DNA of 64,000 nucleotides from Eumeta japonica (taxonomy: Eukaryota > Arthropoda > Insecta > Lepidoptera > Psychidae): assembly GCA_005406025.1 (NCBI GenBank), contig BGZK01000092.1, forward strand, positions 434,001 to 498,000. The letters run 5' to 3'. The translations under genes and the position numbers were made by a program. Each line of letters opens with the position of its first letter. The stretch's first letter is position 1. Under the pieces are notes generated by a model. The model made no database searches. It was not told the DNA's origin and saw only the letters and a list, made by a program, of their open reading frames with translations. Shown piece by piece: positions 46,750 to 57,560 of the stretch.

Positions 46750-46985
46750 AGGTATCGAGTTATCCTCTTACGACGGCACCGCGTGTGGTGGCCGCCGCTG
46801 GCCGGTACCGTGCATTTAGCATAACATACTACTATTTACATACATTTTGACTGAATTTATTACTATCTCTGGTGAGTAGAAACGAGATTGGTCAATCGGA
46901 ATATATTATTGCGGTAATACAAACGTCCGCTTCTAATTATTAATGCGAGTGCTCGTGAAGTTAATTAATGAAATGGTTCTATGCC
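46750..46985. promoter_or_regulatory. Island with CpG core and TAATTA sites, candidate enhancer
   Basis: 'ggtggccgccgctggccggt' is followed about 130 bp later by 'acgtccgcttctaattatta' and 'gtgaagttaattaatg'. Several homeodomain-type cores lie within 60 bp. No coding frame. Confidence 0.3.
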
Positions 46986-46989
46986 AAGA

Positions 46990-48470
46990 CAAGTAATTAT
47001 AAAGAATTGTTCTTGTCTTGATTGTAGTAAATAAGGGAACTCTCAATAAATTTAAAAAAAATCATAGAGTTTAAGGGATTTTAAGAATAACTAAAATATA
47101 TTTATTGCACTCGTTTGCCTCTACCTGCTTTGGATACAACATGGCCATATATTTATCCCAACGATTCTGTTTTGCTTTTTTTTTTATCAAAAAGTGTCAA
47201 TTTTTGGATACAAATTCATTTGTTCTTTTGACATAATTTGTTTCATAGTAAATCAAAAAGCACATTGTTATTTTACACTGACAAATTTTCCACTTAGTAA
47301 AATTACTTGCCGAGAAAATTTTTGGATAGATCAAAATGAATTCATTATCATACAGATTCTTGTTGTCAGTTAGTTTTATTGAAAGTGTGTGCATGGTCAA
47401 TTTATTATAGGAATACAGTATGTATATCTACATATTGTAAATATTCTAATATACAAAATAAAGTAAATTGATTGCATGTAACAAAAAGGCGTGTCTCATC
47501 AAAGCACTATAATATATAAATTCGCTAGATTATTGTCAAGGTAACCTCTAGATTCTACAGTTTTTGTGTTATAATTCCTAATGAAAAAAAGGAACTCTTA
47601 AAATATCGCAGAGGTACAAAAATAGCACGTCGATTTAAGAACTGGATAAACAGAACTACCGACTGCACAAAAACGAATCTGGTAGGTTCATCTGAACGTC
47701 TCATAAAGTCTATCTGAAAATTATAAACATACACTTACAAGGCTGTACCATGATATCAATTAAATATAATTTAAAAACTAAAATATTATTCTTTTTCATT
47801 CAAAAATACTTTATATCACTACCTACTTATGTCATGCAATAAATGTGAAAGTTTGTTTGTTGATTTGTTTACATGTTTTTTCCACTTGCAACCCATCTAG
47901 TAACACGTAGTAATGTAGCAACTTGACCTTTGTTACAGTTCAAGGTACGTAGAGTGATGTAGTCTACTTTATCGCGGAATAAATTATAAATGCTGTGGGA
48001 TAACATCATTGAGAAATATCTCCAAACAAACCACCTCCGCCACAGGAAAATAAATTTGTTCAAAATCTAAAATGAAGAAAGAATACGGTGTCCATTAGCA
48101 CGCACGACTCTTGTCCTATCTTGGATAAGCAAAACTTCCTGTGGCCTTCCAAATAATATTCACCGTAAAGAATTGGAATAATCATCATGATGATGCGCAA
48201 ACGCTACTGCGTGAAACAATTACTTACAACTTTTTGTTTGCGTTCGGGACATTTAAGACAAATTATATAAAATTTTTTACTTCCTAAAATTTGAGCTACA
48301 CAGAAGATAGCAAGCGATATATTTAGCAGCCGTGTACATTTTTTTACATATTGTTTGTCCTAGGATTATGTAATTTTTATACTATATAAACTATAAAACC
48401 TACGTAACATACTACGTATGCTACATAAATTAATAAACAAAATGAAATATACATTTAGTTTTGTTTCCTT
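46990..48470. other. AT-rich stretch, no gene seen
   Basis: Minus-strand frames at 47197-47400 and 47869-48063 lack recognisable domains. The first could be a degraded element, but I cannot identify it. Confidence 0.4.
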
Positions 48471-48479
48471 TGCTCGGCG

Positions 48480-48665
48480 AGGGAGTGTGGCGCCAGTGGA
48501 GATAGCGATAAGGCATCAAAGGAAACGGGAAGCGGAGAGCGAGAGAGGCAGGGGAGATTGTTTGAGAGGAGAGAGGCATTAAGTAGAGACGCTGAAGAGA
48601 CTTGGAGTGAGAGCTACAGACGCACAGCCAGACGAAAAAGGGATTGAAGGGATAGAATTAAGGTC
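48480..48665 (+). other. Purine-rich tract with GAGA-like words
   Basis: The plus strand is strongly purine-biased for about 180 bp ('cgggaagcggagagcgagag', 'gagaggagagaggcattaag'). GAGAG words are binding sites of insect GAGA-type factors. It could be promoter-proximal DNA or a purine-rich repeat. No frame supports coding. Confidence 0.35.
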
Positions 48666-48667
48666 TC

Positions 48668-48706
48668 AATAAGGTACATCTAACAGGTTGTTAGATGTAC
48701 CTTATT
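48668..48706. repeat. Perfect 18-bp inverted repeat, 3-nt loop
   Basis: AATAAGGTACATCTAACA (48668-48685) is followed after GGT by its exact reverse complement (48689-48706). It sits directly at the end of the purine-rich tract. Confidence 0.9.
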
Positions 48707-48709
48707 ATA

Positions 48710-49730
48710 GATGTAGTGTATATATGTATGTTGTAATGTATGTATCTATGTATTACATGTATATATGTTTTATGTACAAGCTTATGGGATCACTTCGATG
48801 TATACAAGTTTGTCTGTCGCTAGGCTTTGCGTGGGGCTTGGGGACAATTTCGCGCTTTAAATATAGCATAATTAGCAGAGCGGTGAGGGCGTCGCTTTCG
48901 AATGGGAAGCCTGTCCGTGGACGAAGTGCCTGGTGCCTTTTTAAGTAACCACTCGCTCCTTGTCTCAGGTCACACCGCACGTTCATGACAAATTAATGTC
49001 GTCGATAACTTGTAATCGGCATTAGACCCGTCGAGAGCTGACGTTCGAAATCCTTAATACGAAATAGAAGGAATCGCGAGTATATTCTTAAACTGTACTT
49101 TTGAGTTCAGTGGTAAGAACCTGACAGAAAAGTAATTCTTATGTGTTGTTATTGAACATTTGCAGAAAAACAGAGGTGAGGCCGTCAAGTTAAATTTTGA
49201 TTGGGAAACTGATATAGAAGCAAAAGAATCATCTCACTAGTTTTTAATAATATGTCATTTTATAATATAGAAGTAGAAGAATCGTCCCAGTTCTTTGAAA
49301 CGAGTTTTTAATAATATGTTTTGTTATAGAATTAAAAAAAAATCGTCTTAGGTTTTAAAACACTTTGTAAGTAATTTGTTTTGTTACAATATGGAAGAAT
49401 TATCCAAGCTCTTTAAAAAGTCTTTTTAATAATGTATTACGTTATAATTGTTATTTTTTACATTATAAAAAAACGCTAAATATATCGAATTGCGACTGCA
49501 AATTTATCATCGAAAACATCGCTTATGAAAATCCGAGAAAAGTCACAAGTCTTGCAAAAATTTATAACAAAATGAAAATGAAGCGACTTGAAAATATATA
49601 TTCTTTAACAACGTTTAGTGACGCGGACGCGTGTGGTTTTTATGGACATCCTTTATCAAACAGTAATTCTACACTCACGATACGAATGAATTGCAATACG
49701 GAACATTAACACTGAGATCCACACTCGCGC
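48710..49730. other. Intergenic stretch, no gene seen
   Basis: A (TATG/TGTA)n-like microsatellite lies at 48717-48775. The GC-balanced patch 48790-48990 has overlapping opposite frames without features. The rest is AT-rich. Confidence 0.4.
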
Positions 49731-49734
49731 TCGT

Positions 49735-49740
49735 TCAGTG
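49735..49740 (+). promoter_or_regulatory. Possible initiator (TCAGTG)
   Basis: 'ctcgcgctcgttcagtgttt' places the insect initiator word TCAGT after a short CpG-rich block, about 265 bp upstream of the ATG at 50003. No TATA box is evident. Weak. Confidence 0.15.
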
Positions 49741-50002
49741 TTTTAATCTAACGTCTACGTACTTTACCACGAAAGATTGTATCTTAACTATTATAACAGT
49801 AACAAACCCAAGCTGCAGGATTCGTGTAAAAGGCTTTATCGGTCTAATTCACACTATTGTAAATTAAACGCACTATCTTATAACGTAGTTACATATTAAG
49901 AGGTAAACTTTGTTTGTGTGCAAGGGTGATCTTCAAAACAGTTGAACAGATCACTGGAGGAATTATCAAGAATTATTAAAGTAGAGTCTATTTAAGAACA
50001 AA

Positions 50003-50093
50003 ATGAGACTAAGACAAATCAAGAGCGAAGATGAAATCAGAAGTGCGTTACAGGCGGTGCGGGAGGGGTACGGTGCGTTAATAACTACTACAG
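50003..50093 (+). CDS. Possible first coding exon, helix-turn-helix-like N-terminus
   Basis: ATG in a good insect context (acaaaATG) opens 'MRLRQIKSEDEIRSALQAV' followed by REGYGALITTT. A CAG|GTATAA donor-like site is at 50093/50094, giving 30 codons plus one base. The E-D-x-x-x-A-L-x-A-V-R-x-G pattern resembles the first helix of psq/pogo-type HTH domains found in insect transcription factors and in Tigger/pogo transposases. The part after REG does not match well. If unspliced, the frame ends at 50203. It could be a host gene start, a transposase start or chance. No downstream exon was identified. Confidence 0.22.
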
Positions 50094-50224
50094 GTATAAA
50101 CTTATTTGAAAGGTCGGAACTACAAACAAATGTTCAAATCAATAGTGCACGTGGTATCCACATGTTTGTAATATTTACACAACTAAACCTCCGACGCAAC
50201 TGATGCAATGTCGAATCTATTCGA

Positions 50225-50270
50225 AGTCGACGAAAATGAGACCGCGGGCAAACGCTAGTTCATAATAAGT
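50225..50270 (+). repeat. Interspersed-repeat 3' end fragment
   Basis: 'gaccgcgggcaaacgctagt' matches the common lepidopteran repeat ending 'gccgcgggc(a/g)aa(a)gctagt'. Only the tail is seen. Confidence 0.4.
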
Positions 50271-50279
50271 TCGAGTTTA

Positions 50280-51815
50280 GATGGAACGGCGCATGCGTTC
50301 AACTCACGAACCTTCGCTAGTAAAAACACAATTTAACTTCGGCCATAAAACTATCGGCGATCAGACGTAAAAACTTCTATCAAATTTTAAATTCGGCCGT
50401 TAATATTTTACGACTTTCAATGGATATCTGTAATTTCTTATTTAAAGCGACGTTGACCAATATGTCGCCAAGTTTTCCGAACAGAATTAATATATTTACG
50501 AGATATTTTAAGAAACGTGTGTGTTTTTTTACGCTTCTCGTATCATCATAAAATTGGTATTTACGATCGGAACGCATACTGTTTCGATGCGACAAATGGA
50601 CAAGTTTTACAACTTCATCGATTTTGTCACACGTTTTTTTATCTCCTGATACCCGCTCAAGACTCGTATGTACATTTTTTTCCAATTGAATTATAATTTT
50701 TATTCATATAAAGATGCTGTTTTCAGCGATGCTGAATTATATTAATGGTTTTGGGCAAGTTTCAGCGAGTTCATGGGTGCTAGGGCACTGAAATAAAATA
50801 AACAAATGCGGCGTCCCAATGTGTCGCTGTCTCGGTGTTGCACAATATTTTCAGAAATCGTAGTAATACATTACAATAAGTCGTGCAATTTTTAAATTAG
50901 CACAGATATGAGTTATATGGATTATGTCTAAAGACTAAAAATGAACCGTATTAAACGCGGTCAATTGATTCACTATAGATAAAAGTACTGAGAAATTATA
51001 GACAATGAATTCGGCGAGCGAAGATACAATTAGTTCTGATTACATTACGCTGAGCGCTATTAGGCAACAACTGGACGTAACAACTTCATTACGGAAAAGA
51101 AATGGTTTCTTTCATATAAATTACAGTAACAAATAAGCTGTCGCAGGTAGTGCATATTTATATATTTTCTTTATACGTGATTTAGAAACCAATTCCCTAC
51201 TGGCCGCGCTAAAACATATTTCTCACGGAAAGTTTCCAGTTTCTAGAGTAACGTCACGTTAAAATTGTCGTGTCACCGTCAGCGATCGTTCCTAAATTTT
51301 TGTACATGTTATTTCTCTTTCTCAAAAACCTTTTGTTATTTAATATTAGAAAAACCAAAATAGACACGATTGGCGATGGCAGAAATATTTATTTGTTTTA
51401 AAATATTTCTGGCAATTTTATAAAGCCATTTTGATTGTATTTGTGTAGTTTTTAAAATTTTTATCGATAATAACACATAAGTAAACAATATTACATTGTC
51501 TATTTTTATAATATCCTTCTACTACTAATTGACATAAAAGTTATTTAAAAACTGCATTTTGCTCACATCTCAATTTGTAAAGAATATATTTTACAATAGA
51601 TAAAAATTGACTGTAGCCACGACATAAAGATTAAATAAATGTCATAATAATTTTATAAATAGTTTTATTATATTTTTTGTAAGAATGTGCTTAGTGACAC
51701 TTAATGACCCTGAAAATGTGTCTCTTTCTATTTTCATTTTTTCATCGCTCTGTCAGTTCCTCTTCATCCCGCTCTTCAGACATGCTCCCCCCAATCGCCT
51801 TATTTTAAACTGAGG
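50280..51815. other. Intergenic stretch, no gene supported
   Basis: A 101-codon minus-strand frame (50380-50685) opens at TTG, not ATG. Its translation is Lys-rich and unrecognised. The stretch 50280-50680 is less AT-rich than its flanks and could hold conserved non-coding DNA. The rest is AT-rich. Confidence 0.35.
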
Positions 51816-51819
51816 GCCA

Positions 51820-51955
51820 CGGGTGAATCCCAAAATGATTTATAAGTCGCATTAAATCACTCGCTTCGTGCCTCGAAAAGATAATTAAACCGACCATCTA
51901 GGACGCTGTATCCTCTTCGTTGATGACGCTAGAGAGCATACTTGCATAGCATAAC
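51820..51955. promoter_or_regulatory. GC-balanced island with Hox-like sites, candidate enhancer
   Basis: 'ccaaaatgatttataagtcg' followed by 'cattaaatcactcgc' and 'aagataattaaaccgacc' puts TTTATA, ATTAAA and AATTA cores within 90 bp of balanced sequence. No coding frame. Regulatory role inferred. Confidence 0.3.
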
Positions 51956-52379
51956 TTCTTCTAGACAAAAGAGCTCAAGTTGTACTCTTATTAAATTAAA
52001 TTATCACTTAGAACTAGCAGAAAACGATGAATTGTAGAATTTGAAGAGAAAAAAGATAATTCATATAAACTTGTAAAATAACCGATTTGCAATCAGTCCA
52101 TCATTTCAACGCGAATTTTAAAAATTTGAGATAAATGAAAGATCTTAAATATGTTTAATACAGTCTGTATGTAATATATATTAAGAATATATGAACATGC
52201 AATAAATATACGCAAGACGTTTAAACAACATGTGTGTGTCCTCGGAAGGAGGACTCTCAGAGCAATACTTATTATCCATTCGCATTTAAATTATTTAAGA
52301 TCTATTAATTGTGTATCCAATGATTCAATTTAAATAATTGTGATTAAAATCGAATACGTTGATCAATTCGCTATGTAAG

Positions 52380-52665
52380 ATTACATGTTAATTATTCCTT
52401 ATCTCGATTTGTTGTCGAGGAACGCAAACCTTGCAATTAAATTGGCCTCGATTATGGATTCACTCGATTTCTAAACGGAGTATCGAATAGACCACTTCGT
52501 CCCATCGGCGCCGAGAGATAATTACGCCTTTGCGTCAGATCCGAATGCAGCGCGATCGGGCCGAGAGAGAGGGCGCGCTCGTCGCGTCGCTGCCCACTTA
52601 ATGAAAGCCTCGTCTTGACTTATTAAACTTCCAAGCTCTGGCGAGACATGATTGAACATTATACG
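52380..52665. promoter_or_regulatory. Large island with mixed homeodomain-like and CpG-rich sequence
   Basis: The sequence runs from 'gttaattattccttatctcg' through 'gagagataattacgcctttg' and 'agggcgcgctcgtcgcgtcg' to 'cccacttaatgaaagcctcg'. It is about 285 bp of balanced composition with at least three TAAT-type cores. It is among the best enhancer-like blocks of the window, but conservation is untested. Confidence 0.33.
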
Positions 52666-52869
52666 TTTCCGCTTGCTATTATGAAATATTTTATGTCGCA
52701 CTTTAAAGTGTGCAGCGTTACTAAAATTCGTATTGGTCGCATCGAAATATCTAACTTTATCCTTAAAGCAGAAAATCTTACTGATTTATGAGTTTTCAAT
52801 ATTTTTAAAGCCTCACCGCATACATCCTTATATTTGCGTCTCCACTCGATTCGAGTCACGCGTAATAGC

Positions 52870-52965
52870 TTGATGACTTAATGGGCCGTGGGGGCTGGCC
52901 AATGCTTATTAACCCAATGATAGAGAACGACAGCGCTGTAAACGAGCCAGAATAAGACGGGATAT
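52870..52965. promoter_or_regulatory. Small GC-rich island, candidate regulatory DNA
   Basis: 'gacttaatgggccgtggggg' and 'ctggccaatgcttattaacc' followed by 'gacagcgctgtaaacgagcc', which contains the palindrome CAGCGCTG. Lies about 200 bp after the larger island. Confidence 0.27.
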
Positions 52966-53139
52966 GTAATTGCTTTTCATAAAACAGTGAAACACATGTT
53001 TGAAAATCATTCGGTTTCTATATTTGGTTATATGATTGATTTTGAAATTCCTTTTGTAACATTAACCCGAGAAAAAATAGTTTATAGAAAATTAATTTTT
53101 TTAAATCTCTGATGCAAGCAATAATTCTAAAAAGTATAA

Positions 53140-53445
53140 AAAAATAATGTGTATTAGTCCTTTAAGTTCGATATAAGTAGTAGGTAATATTTTGTTCTAA
53201 GCGTCGTCGTGTCGGAGACCGCTAAGTTAAGACTCAGACTCAACAACCAGGTCCTGATGTTTTGATATTCACTTACAATACCTAGGCACTTTGAATGTAT
53301 TTAAAATTCATACTTTATTGTTTTTAGTAGTATTATATTATTTATCAATATAGCGTCCCCGACACTACGACTTTTAGGTCAAAATATTACCTACCTATTA
53401 CTTATATCGCACATAAATGGCCAAAGCATAGTATTATTTTTTTCT
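53140..53445. mobile_element. Foldback element (MITE-like) with ~90-bp imperfect arms
   Basis: The left arm (about 53140-53230) contains 'cgatataagtagtaggtaat' and 'gtcgtgtcggagac'. The right arm (about 53345-53445), reverse-complemented, contains 'cgatataagtaataggtagg' and 'gtagtgtcggggacgc'. Outer parts with 'aaaaaaataat' also pair. The centre is unpaired and non-coding. No target duplication identified. Confidence 0.6.
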
Positions 53446-53639
53446 TTTGTGCTTTAATTAATTTTATTTAATTTAATTTCACTTATATATCTATAGATTA
53501 AGTGTCGTGCTTCGTCATTTAAAAATGTTTTAGTATTTTAAATTTTGACCTAAAGCTACTACCAGTAATTAAAACGCATTAAACACTATCATCCTATTTT
53601 GCCATTGTTATGTTTTGTAGTCTATAGCATACTACACCA

Positions 53640-54215
53640 TACATGCCGCACTGCATTCAGCATGCTGCTTTATCTTACCAAACAGTAATCATTCATTAAT
53701 TTGATTCCTTTAAATAATCCCCAGCTCAGTAGTCCGGTCTCCGTATCATGCACGCCACAGTGCCTTATTATATTCAACGCTGAGACATTGAGGAACCAGA
53801 ATCGGACTCCACTTAGATCAATAAGATCACTCAATCTCATCGAGATCAGAATCAAGAGTGAGACAGCGATCAGACCATGATTGACCAGTTGACCAGCGTG
53901 ACCAGTTGATACACAAGATGAAGGAATTCATTCTATTTGCACGGGCGGAGACGCGGGCGGAAGCTAGTCTAGGAATGTATAATATATTCATTGAGACCAT
54001 GCCAATGTACAAGCACTATACCTCTGCTGTAAGTTGGTGAGGAAGTTGGATATCCAGGTGATCTTGCAGCATTAGTTCAATACCGAACTTTAACTGAACC
54101 AAACCTATGGAAGATGTTTGCATGCATTCATCAATTAGAAAAGTGCTGATAATTTTCAAACGGCTGAACAAATTTTCTCGAATAATAGCTAAGAACCTGT
54201 CGGTCAAATTATCTT
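53640..54215. repeat. Repeat-derived stretch with RTE-like tail
   Basis: Contains 'accagttgaccagcgtgacc', a short internal repetition near 53884, and 'cggagacgcgggcggaagct' at 53944, followed by AGT, the tail of a common lepidopteran interspersed repeat. Short minus-strand frames (53670-54012, 54016-54207) are unremarkable. Confidence 0.35.
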
Positions 54216-54280
54216 TCGAACTAAAAATATTAATCGAAATCGCTTGAGCCGTGTAGGAACTGCGTTGCCACAGACAGGCA

Positions 54281-54424
54281 CACAGATAAATATGTCAAAC
54301 TTACAAGCCTTTCTGTTTGCGCCGAGGATTAAAACAGACAGACACACAGATACACAGATAAATATGTCAAACTTATAAACCCCTCTGTTTGCGTCGTAAA
54401 AACCTTTGTGCTGTATTATATAAG
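54281..54424. repeat. Tandem 72-bp duplication
   Basis: 'cacagataaatatgtcaaac' at 54281 recurs at 54353, 72 bp later. Each is followed by 'tt(a)c/taa..cc..tctgtttgcg'. A 'cagacagacacacag' simple-sequence stretch lies between. It resembles the tail region of RTE-derived repeats. Confidence 0.75.
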
Positions 54425-54480
54425 CAAATTTGAATGATAATGACAAAATTTCGCATTTATATATAAACGTGAAAAGAACT

Positions 54481-54640
54481 TATCTTTTCGTTTGTTGCGT
54501 TTTCGCGGCCAAGACACAGAACACGTTTTCATGAAATTTGGCATGAAGAGAGTTTCAAAGCCGAACAAGGAAATATGTTAATTTTATCGGTCTATATTCG
54601 ATCCTACGTCTTCTTATAACTAAACGCTCCTGACTGAGTC
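54481..54640 (+). repeat. Fragment of an interspersed repeat
   Basis: 'gttttcgcggccaagacaca' followed by 'ttttcatgaaatttggcatg' resembles the widespread insect repeat text 'ttttgatgaaatttggtatg'. No coding. Confidence 0.4.
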
Positions 54641-54954
54641 AAAACATGAATCTAGAGCGAGGCCGAAGAGGTGTCTAGTGGGATTGTTATAGCCGTTGAA
54701 AACAAACCGGAATATAATGTATTAATTCACAGTGAGATCACTCGATATAAAAGCTGAAAAGATTAATTCTATGCGCACATGCTGAAGTCGCGAACTACAG
54801 CTAGAAGGACTCCAATATCCTGTAACGACAACTGTATCTTTAGAGGTATTATATGAAATTATTATGCTGCATATCTACTCAATGCAAACCTTCTAAGAAA
54901 AATATTTAAGGACATGGCAAATTGAGATACAGAATTAAGCAAAATTTAAAAAAA

Positions 54955-55385
54955 GCCGACCAGGTGCAGTTGGACTCGCTCACGAAGTCTTCCGTACCCA
55001 CGTATAATATCACATACAACGTACTTTTTAAAAATAGATAATGAAAATCGAAATTTAAAGAAAATCGAGATTTAAAAAAAAATCGAGAAATAAAAATTAG
55101 GATTGAAGAAGAAGGTCAATATAAAAACATTTTTCTCGTATGGGGAACCTTTTTAATTTATAACTTTATTTTATTATTGGCTTTTTTTAGCGAAACACAA
55201 ACTGTCTCTTCAAGGATTCGAGACCGACACATCGCAATCTCCAGGCGCCATTTTAATTTCATCTGCAGCGTTGACTTTCGCCGGCTAACTTGAGGCCGAC
55301 CGCCGACAGAGCGAGTTTGAGGTCTGAGGCTTGTTCGGGACGTACGAACTGGGAGCTCATTACTCTTATAATATGTACTATATCA
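54955..55385. other. Repeat fragment and GC-balanced patch, no gene
   Basis: 'gttggactcgctcacgaagt' with 'cttccgtacc' near 54970 resembles a common lepidopteran repeat. 55230-55345 is GC-balanced ('cttgaggccgaccgccgaca'). No coding region. Confidence 0.35.
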
Positions 55386-55389
55386 CCTT

Positions 55390-55960
55390 AAGAAACATGT
55401 AGTTTCTACCTTGCTTTAGCTGTCCTGCAAAATATATAAAAATGCTTTTAAATAAAATTTTAATTTATTAGGCGATGATTAGATCTATTAAGCACCGCTA
55501 AATAATGCACGCAAGCAAATACCTCAGTACTACCACTCTTTATATTATGAATAATATATGACTTAGAATATCATGACGTGCTTGAGGATTCGCCTTAGCA
55601 GTGCTGCATAATGCGGTTAATGCGTTTAAGTCATATTTTATTTTCAGTCGATTTTTATGTCTAGTAAGCATCACTGCACATAAGAAAAGGCCTATGTTGT
55701 ACGATTGAGGTCTAGATCTCGCTTGGAACACCCTCGAATAGGCCGCCTTTCACTGCTTTTTTTTGGGTATGAAATGATGTTGGAAAACATGATGTAGTTT
55801 CTATCTCACCTTAACTGTACTGAAAAATACGGCTAATGCGTCAGATTATTAATTTGAGGCGATTATTACATCGATTAAGCATCACTGAATGAAAAGACTA
55901 TTGTGTGATTGAGGTCTCGAGCTCGCTTTATACCAACTGGCGGCGTATCACTCTTCACAA
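55390..55960 (+). repeat. Diverged tandem repeat, units of about 170-215 bp
   Basis: The phrase 'ggcgatgattagatctatta' followed by AGCACCGC (55471) recurs in diverged form as 'gtcgatttttatgtctagta' with AGCATCACTG (~55648) and 'ggcgattattacatcgatta' with AGCATCACTG (~55859). 'gattgaggtct(a/c)ga' occurs at ~55704 and ~55909, and 'atgtagtttcta' at ~55398 and ~55792. Strongly diverged, so old. Confidence 0.6.
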
Positions 55961-56079
55961 TATATATTATATATTACAATATATTACATGACGTTGAACA
56001 TCAAAGGCCGAACATCCCCGTAAACTTAATAAAGCGCCGATTTTTATAATACACACTATGCTCCATCCTAACGTATCGA

Positions 56080-56215
56080 CCAATAACATCGCTCATTAGT
56101 GAAATCATTAATTGTCTTAAACGACCGGCGCGATGTGTGTCGCACGACGAGACCGCCCGCACTCACCGTTAACCTCACAATCCTTAGCTAACGGTGCCGC
56201 GTAATGGCTTTTTAT
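56080..56215. promoter_or_regulatory. Island with ATTAATTG and CpG-rich sequence, candidate enhancer
   Basis: 'gctcattagtgaaatcatta' then 'attgtcttaaacgaccggcg' and 'acgacgagaccgcccgcact'. Balanced composition, two homeodomain-type cores, no frame. Confidence 0.3.
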
Positions 56216-56701
56216 TATTGTTCTTTATATACGAGAAAGAATATTTTCTCTTTGTTCAACTCTAAGTTTAGTGTTTTTTCACGGACCATTATGGCCGGTT
56301 TCGATTTATGCCAATAATTGTCGATTAAATCTATGGAGAATTTTAAAAGCGTAAAAGCGTGGATAATCGATTATTTCTAAGTTTGTGATGAACGTTCTAT
56401 GACGTTGGTTGTGGTTTTGCCAGTGATTTAAGTATTAAATACTTATTTTCATCCATTTCAGCCATTTTATTTTTTTTATATGTTACGTGTTTTGATATTT
56501 ACAAATATCTTATCAAATTGAAGAAAAAGAAATGAAAAGGCCATGTTTTAAGATCACCAGCATTCGCACTACCCTGCGGAAGAAGCCTACAACGTTTAGA
56601 ACACCATAATCATAGGTATTTTGGTCAATAGATATCTAAGTGAATTTTATAGGAAAACACAGTCATCACGGTAACATAATTAACGAGGAGAAAAATCTCT
56701 G

Positions 56702-56870
56702 ATATGGAATGACATATGCGGTATGGTCTCATACTGAAGTGAGAGGTGATATATATGTCGAAGGTTACCGATTTTGCATGAGGAGTGACGTATGTTTGAA
56801 AGGTCACCATATTTACATAAGGGGTGACTTGTATGCTGAAAGTCATCGTATTTGCGTGAGAGGTGATGTG
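56702..56870 (+). repeat. 39-bp minisatellite, about 4.3 units, open in both strands
   Basis: Units start at 56702 (37 bp), 56739, 56778, 56817 and 56856 (partial). On the plus strand each 39-bp unit encodes 13 residues: VRGDIYVEGYRFC, MRSDVCLKGHHIY, IRGDLYAESHRIC, VRGDVHI. The minus strand is also open through the array (56625-56873) with 13-residue repeats of the type V-T-P-H-A-x-x-V-T-F. The plus frame continues to a stop at 57051-57053 without recognisable domains. A real protein is possible but not supported beyond the repeat. Confidence 0.85.
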
Positions 56871-57059
56871 CATATTATTACCACATTAATAAATCCTAAA
56901 AAAATAATTATGAATTATTGTGCGTGCTCAGTAATGTGCGATAATAAAAAAGATCACAACAATACTTGTTTATACATAACTCTACAAAATAATCGCTATT
57001 TTATTCAGCTAAGCGACTATGAACGTTACGAGTTAAATAATAAACATTTATAATGTAAC

Positions 57060-57260
57060 AATAATTTACTGTAATAAAAATTATCGCGTTAACGACTGGT
57101 TTCTATTAGAGACTTAGGTGGAAACAAAAGAAAATTGTTTTCTTGGTAGTCACAAGAACTGCGTCAATCGCTTTCAAAAAAAAATCTTAGCAAGTAGAAA
57201 CCTTTTTAAGAAATTAATAAGTCACTATTTACTTCGGAATATAAAACGAGACTTGAACAA
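57060..57260. other. AT-rich stretch, no gene seen
   Basis: Nothing recognisable. Confidence 0.5.
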
Positions 57261-57265
57261 TACAT

Positions 57266-57560
57266 ACTAGCTGGCCCGGCGGACGTTGTTCTCTTATAGG
57301 TGGCTGGCCCATCACAGTTACTGCTAAATACCAGCTTGGACATAGAATTTCTGTCTTTTTTTCATCTTTTGTGTCGATCGATGTCAATCTCAATCCAGGT
57401 CTCGCTTTCTGTTCCGATTCCGATTCTGTTTTATTTCCGGCCCCGACTCTACATCCGTTGTCCGCCCCAGTCCCGTTCCCACTTTTGAATCTGATCCTGG
57501 CCCCGTTCACGATTGTGTTCTACATTCCCGTTTTACATTCCGATTCTAAATCTACGCAAT
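57266..57560. repeat. Transposon-end fragment joined to a degenerate CCGATTC-type repeat
   Basis: 'actagctggcccggcggacg' followed by 'ttgttctcttat' (57267-57298) resembles a repeat end widespread in insects. From 57370 to 57560 'ttccgattccgattctg', 'ggccccgactctacatcc' and 'ccccagtcccgttcccac' form a degenerate pyrimidine-rich tandem pattern. Overlapping frames on both strands (57229-57510 minus, 57371-57721 plus) are products of this pattern, not genes. Confidence 0.5.

Noticed and set aside
50380..50685. 101-codon minus-strand frame
   Set aside because: Starts at TTG with no ATG nearby. Lys-rich translation without a domain; no splice or poly(A) signals seen.
54241..54430. CRISPR array
   Set aside because: Only two 72-bp units with simple-sequence content and no unique spacers between short conserved repeats.
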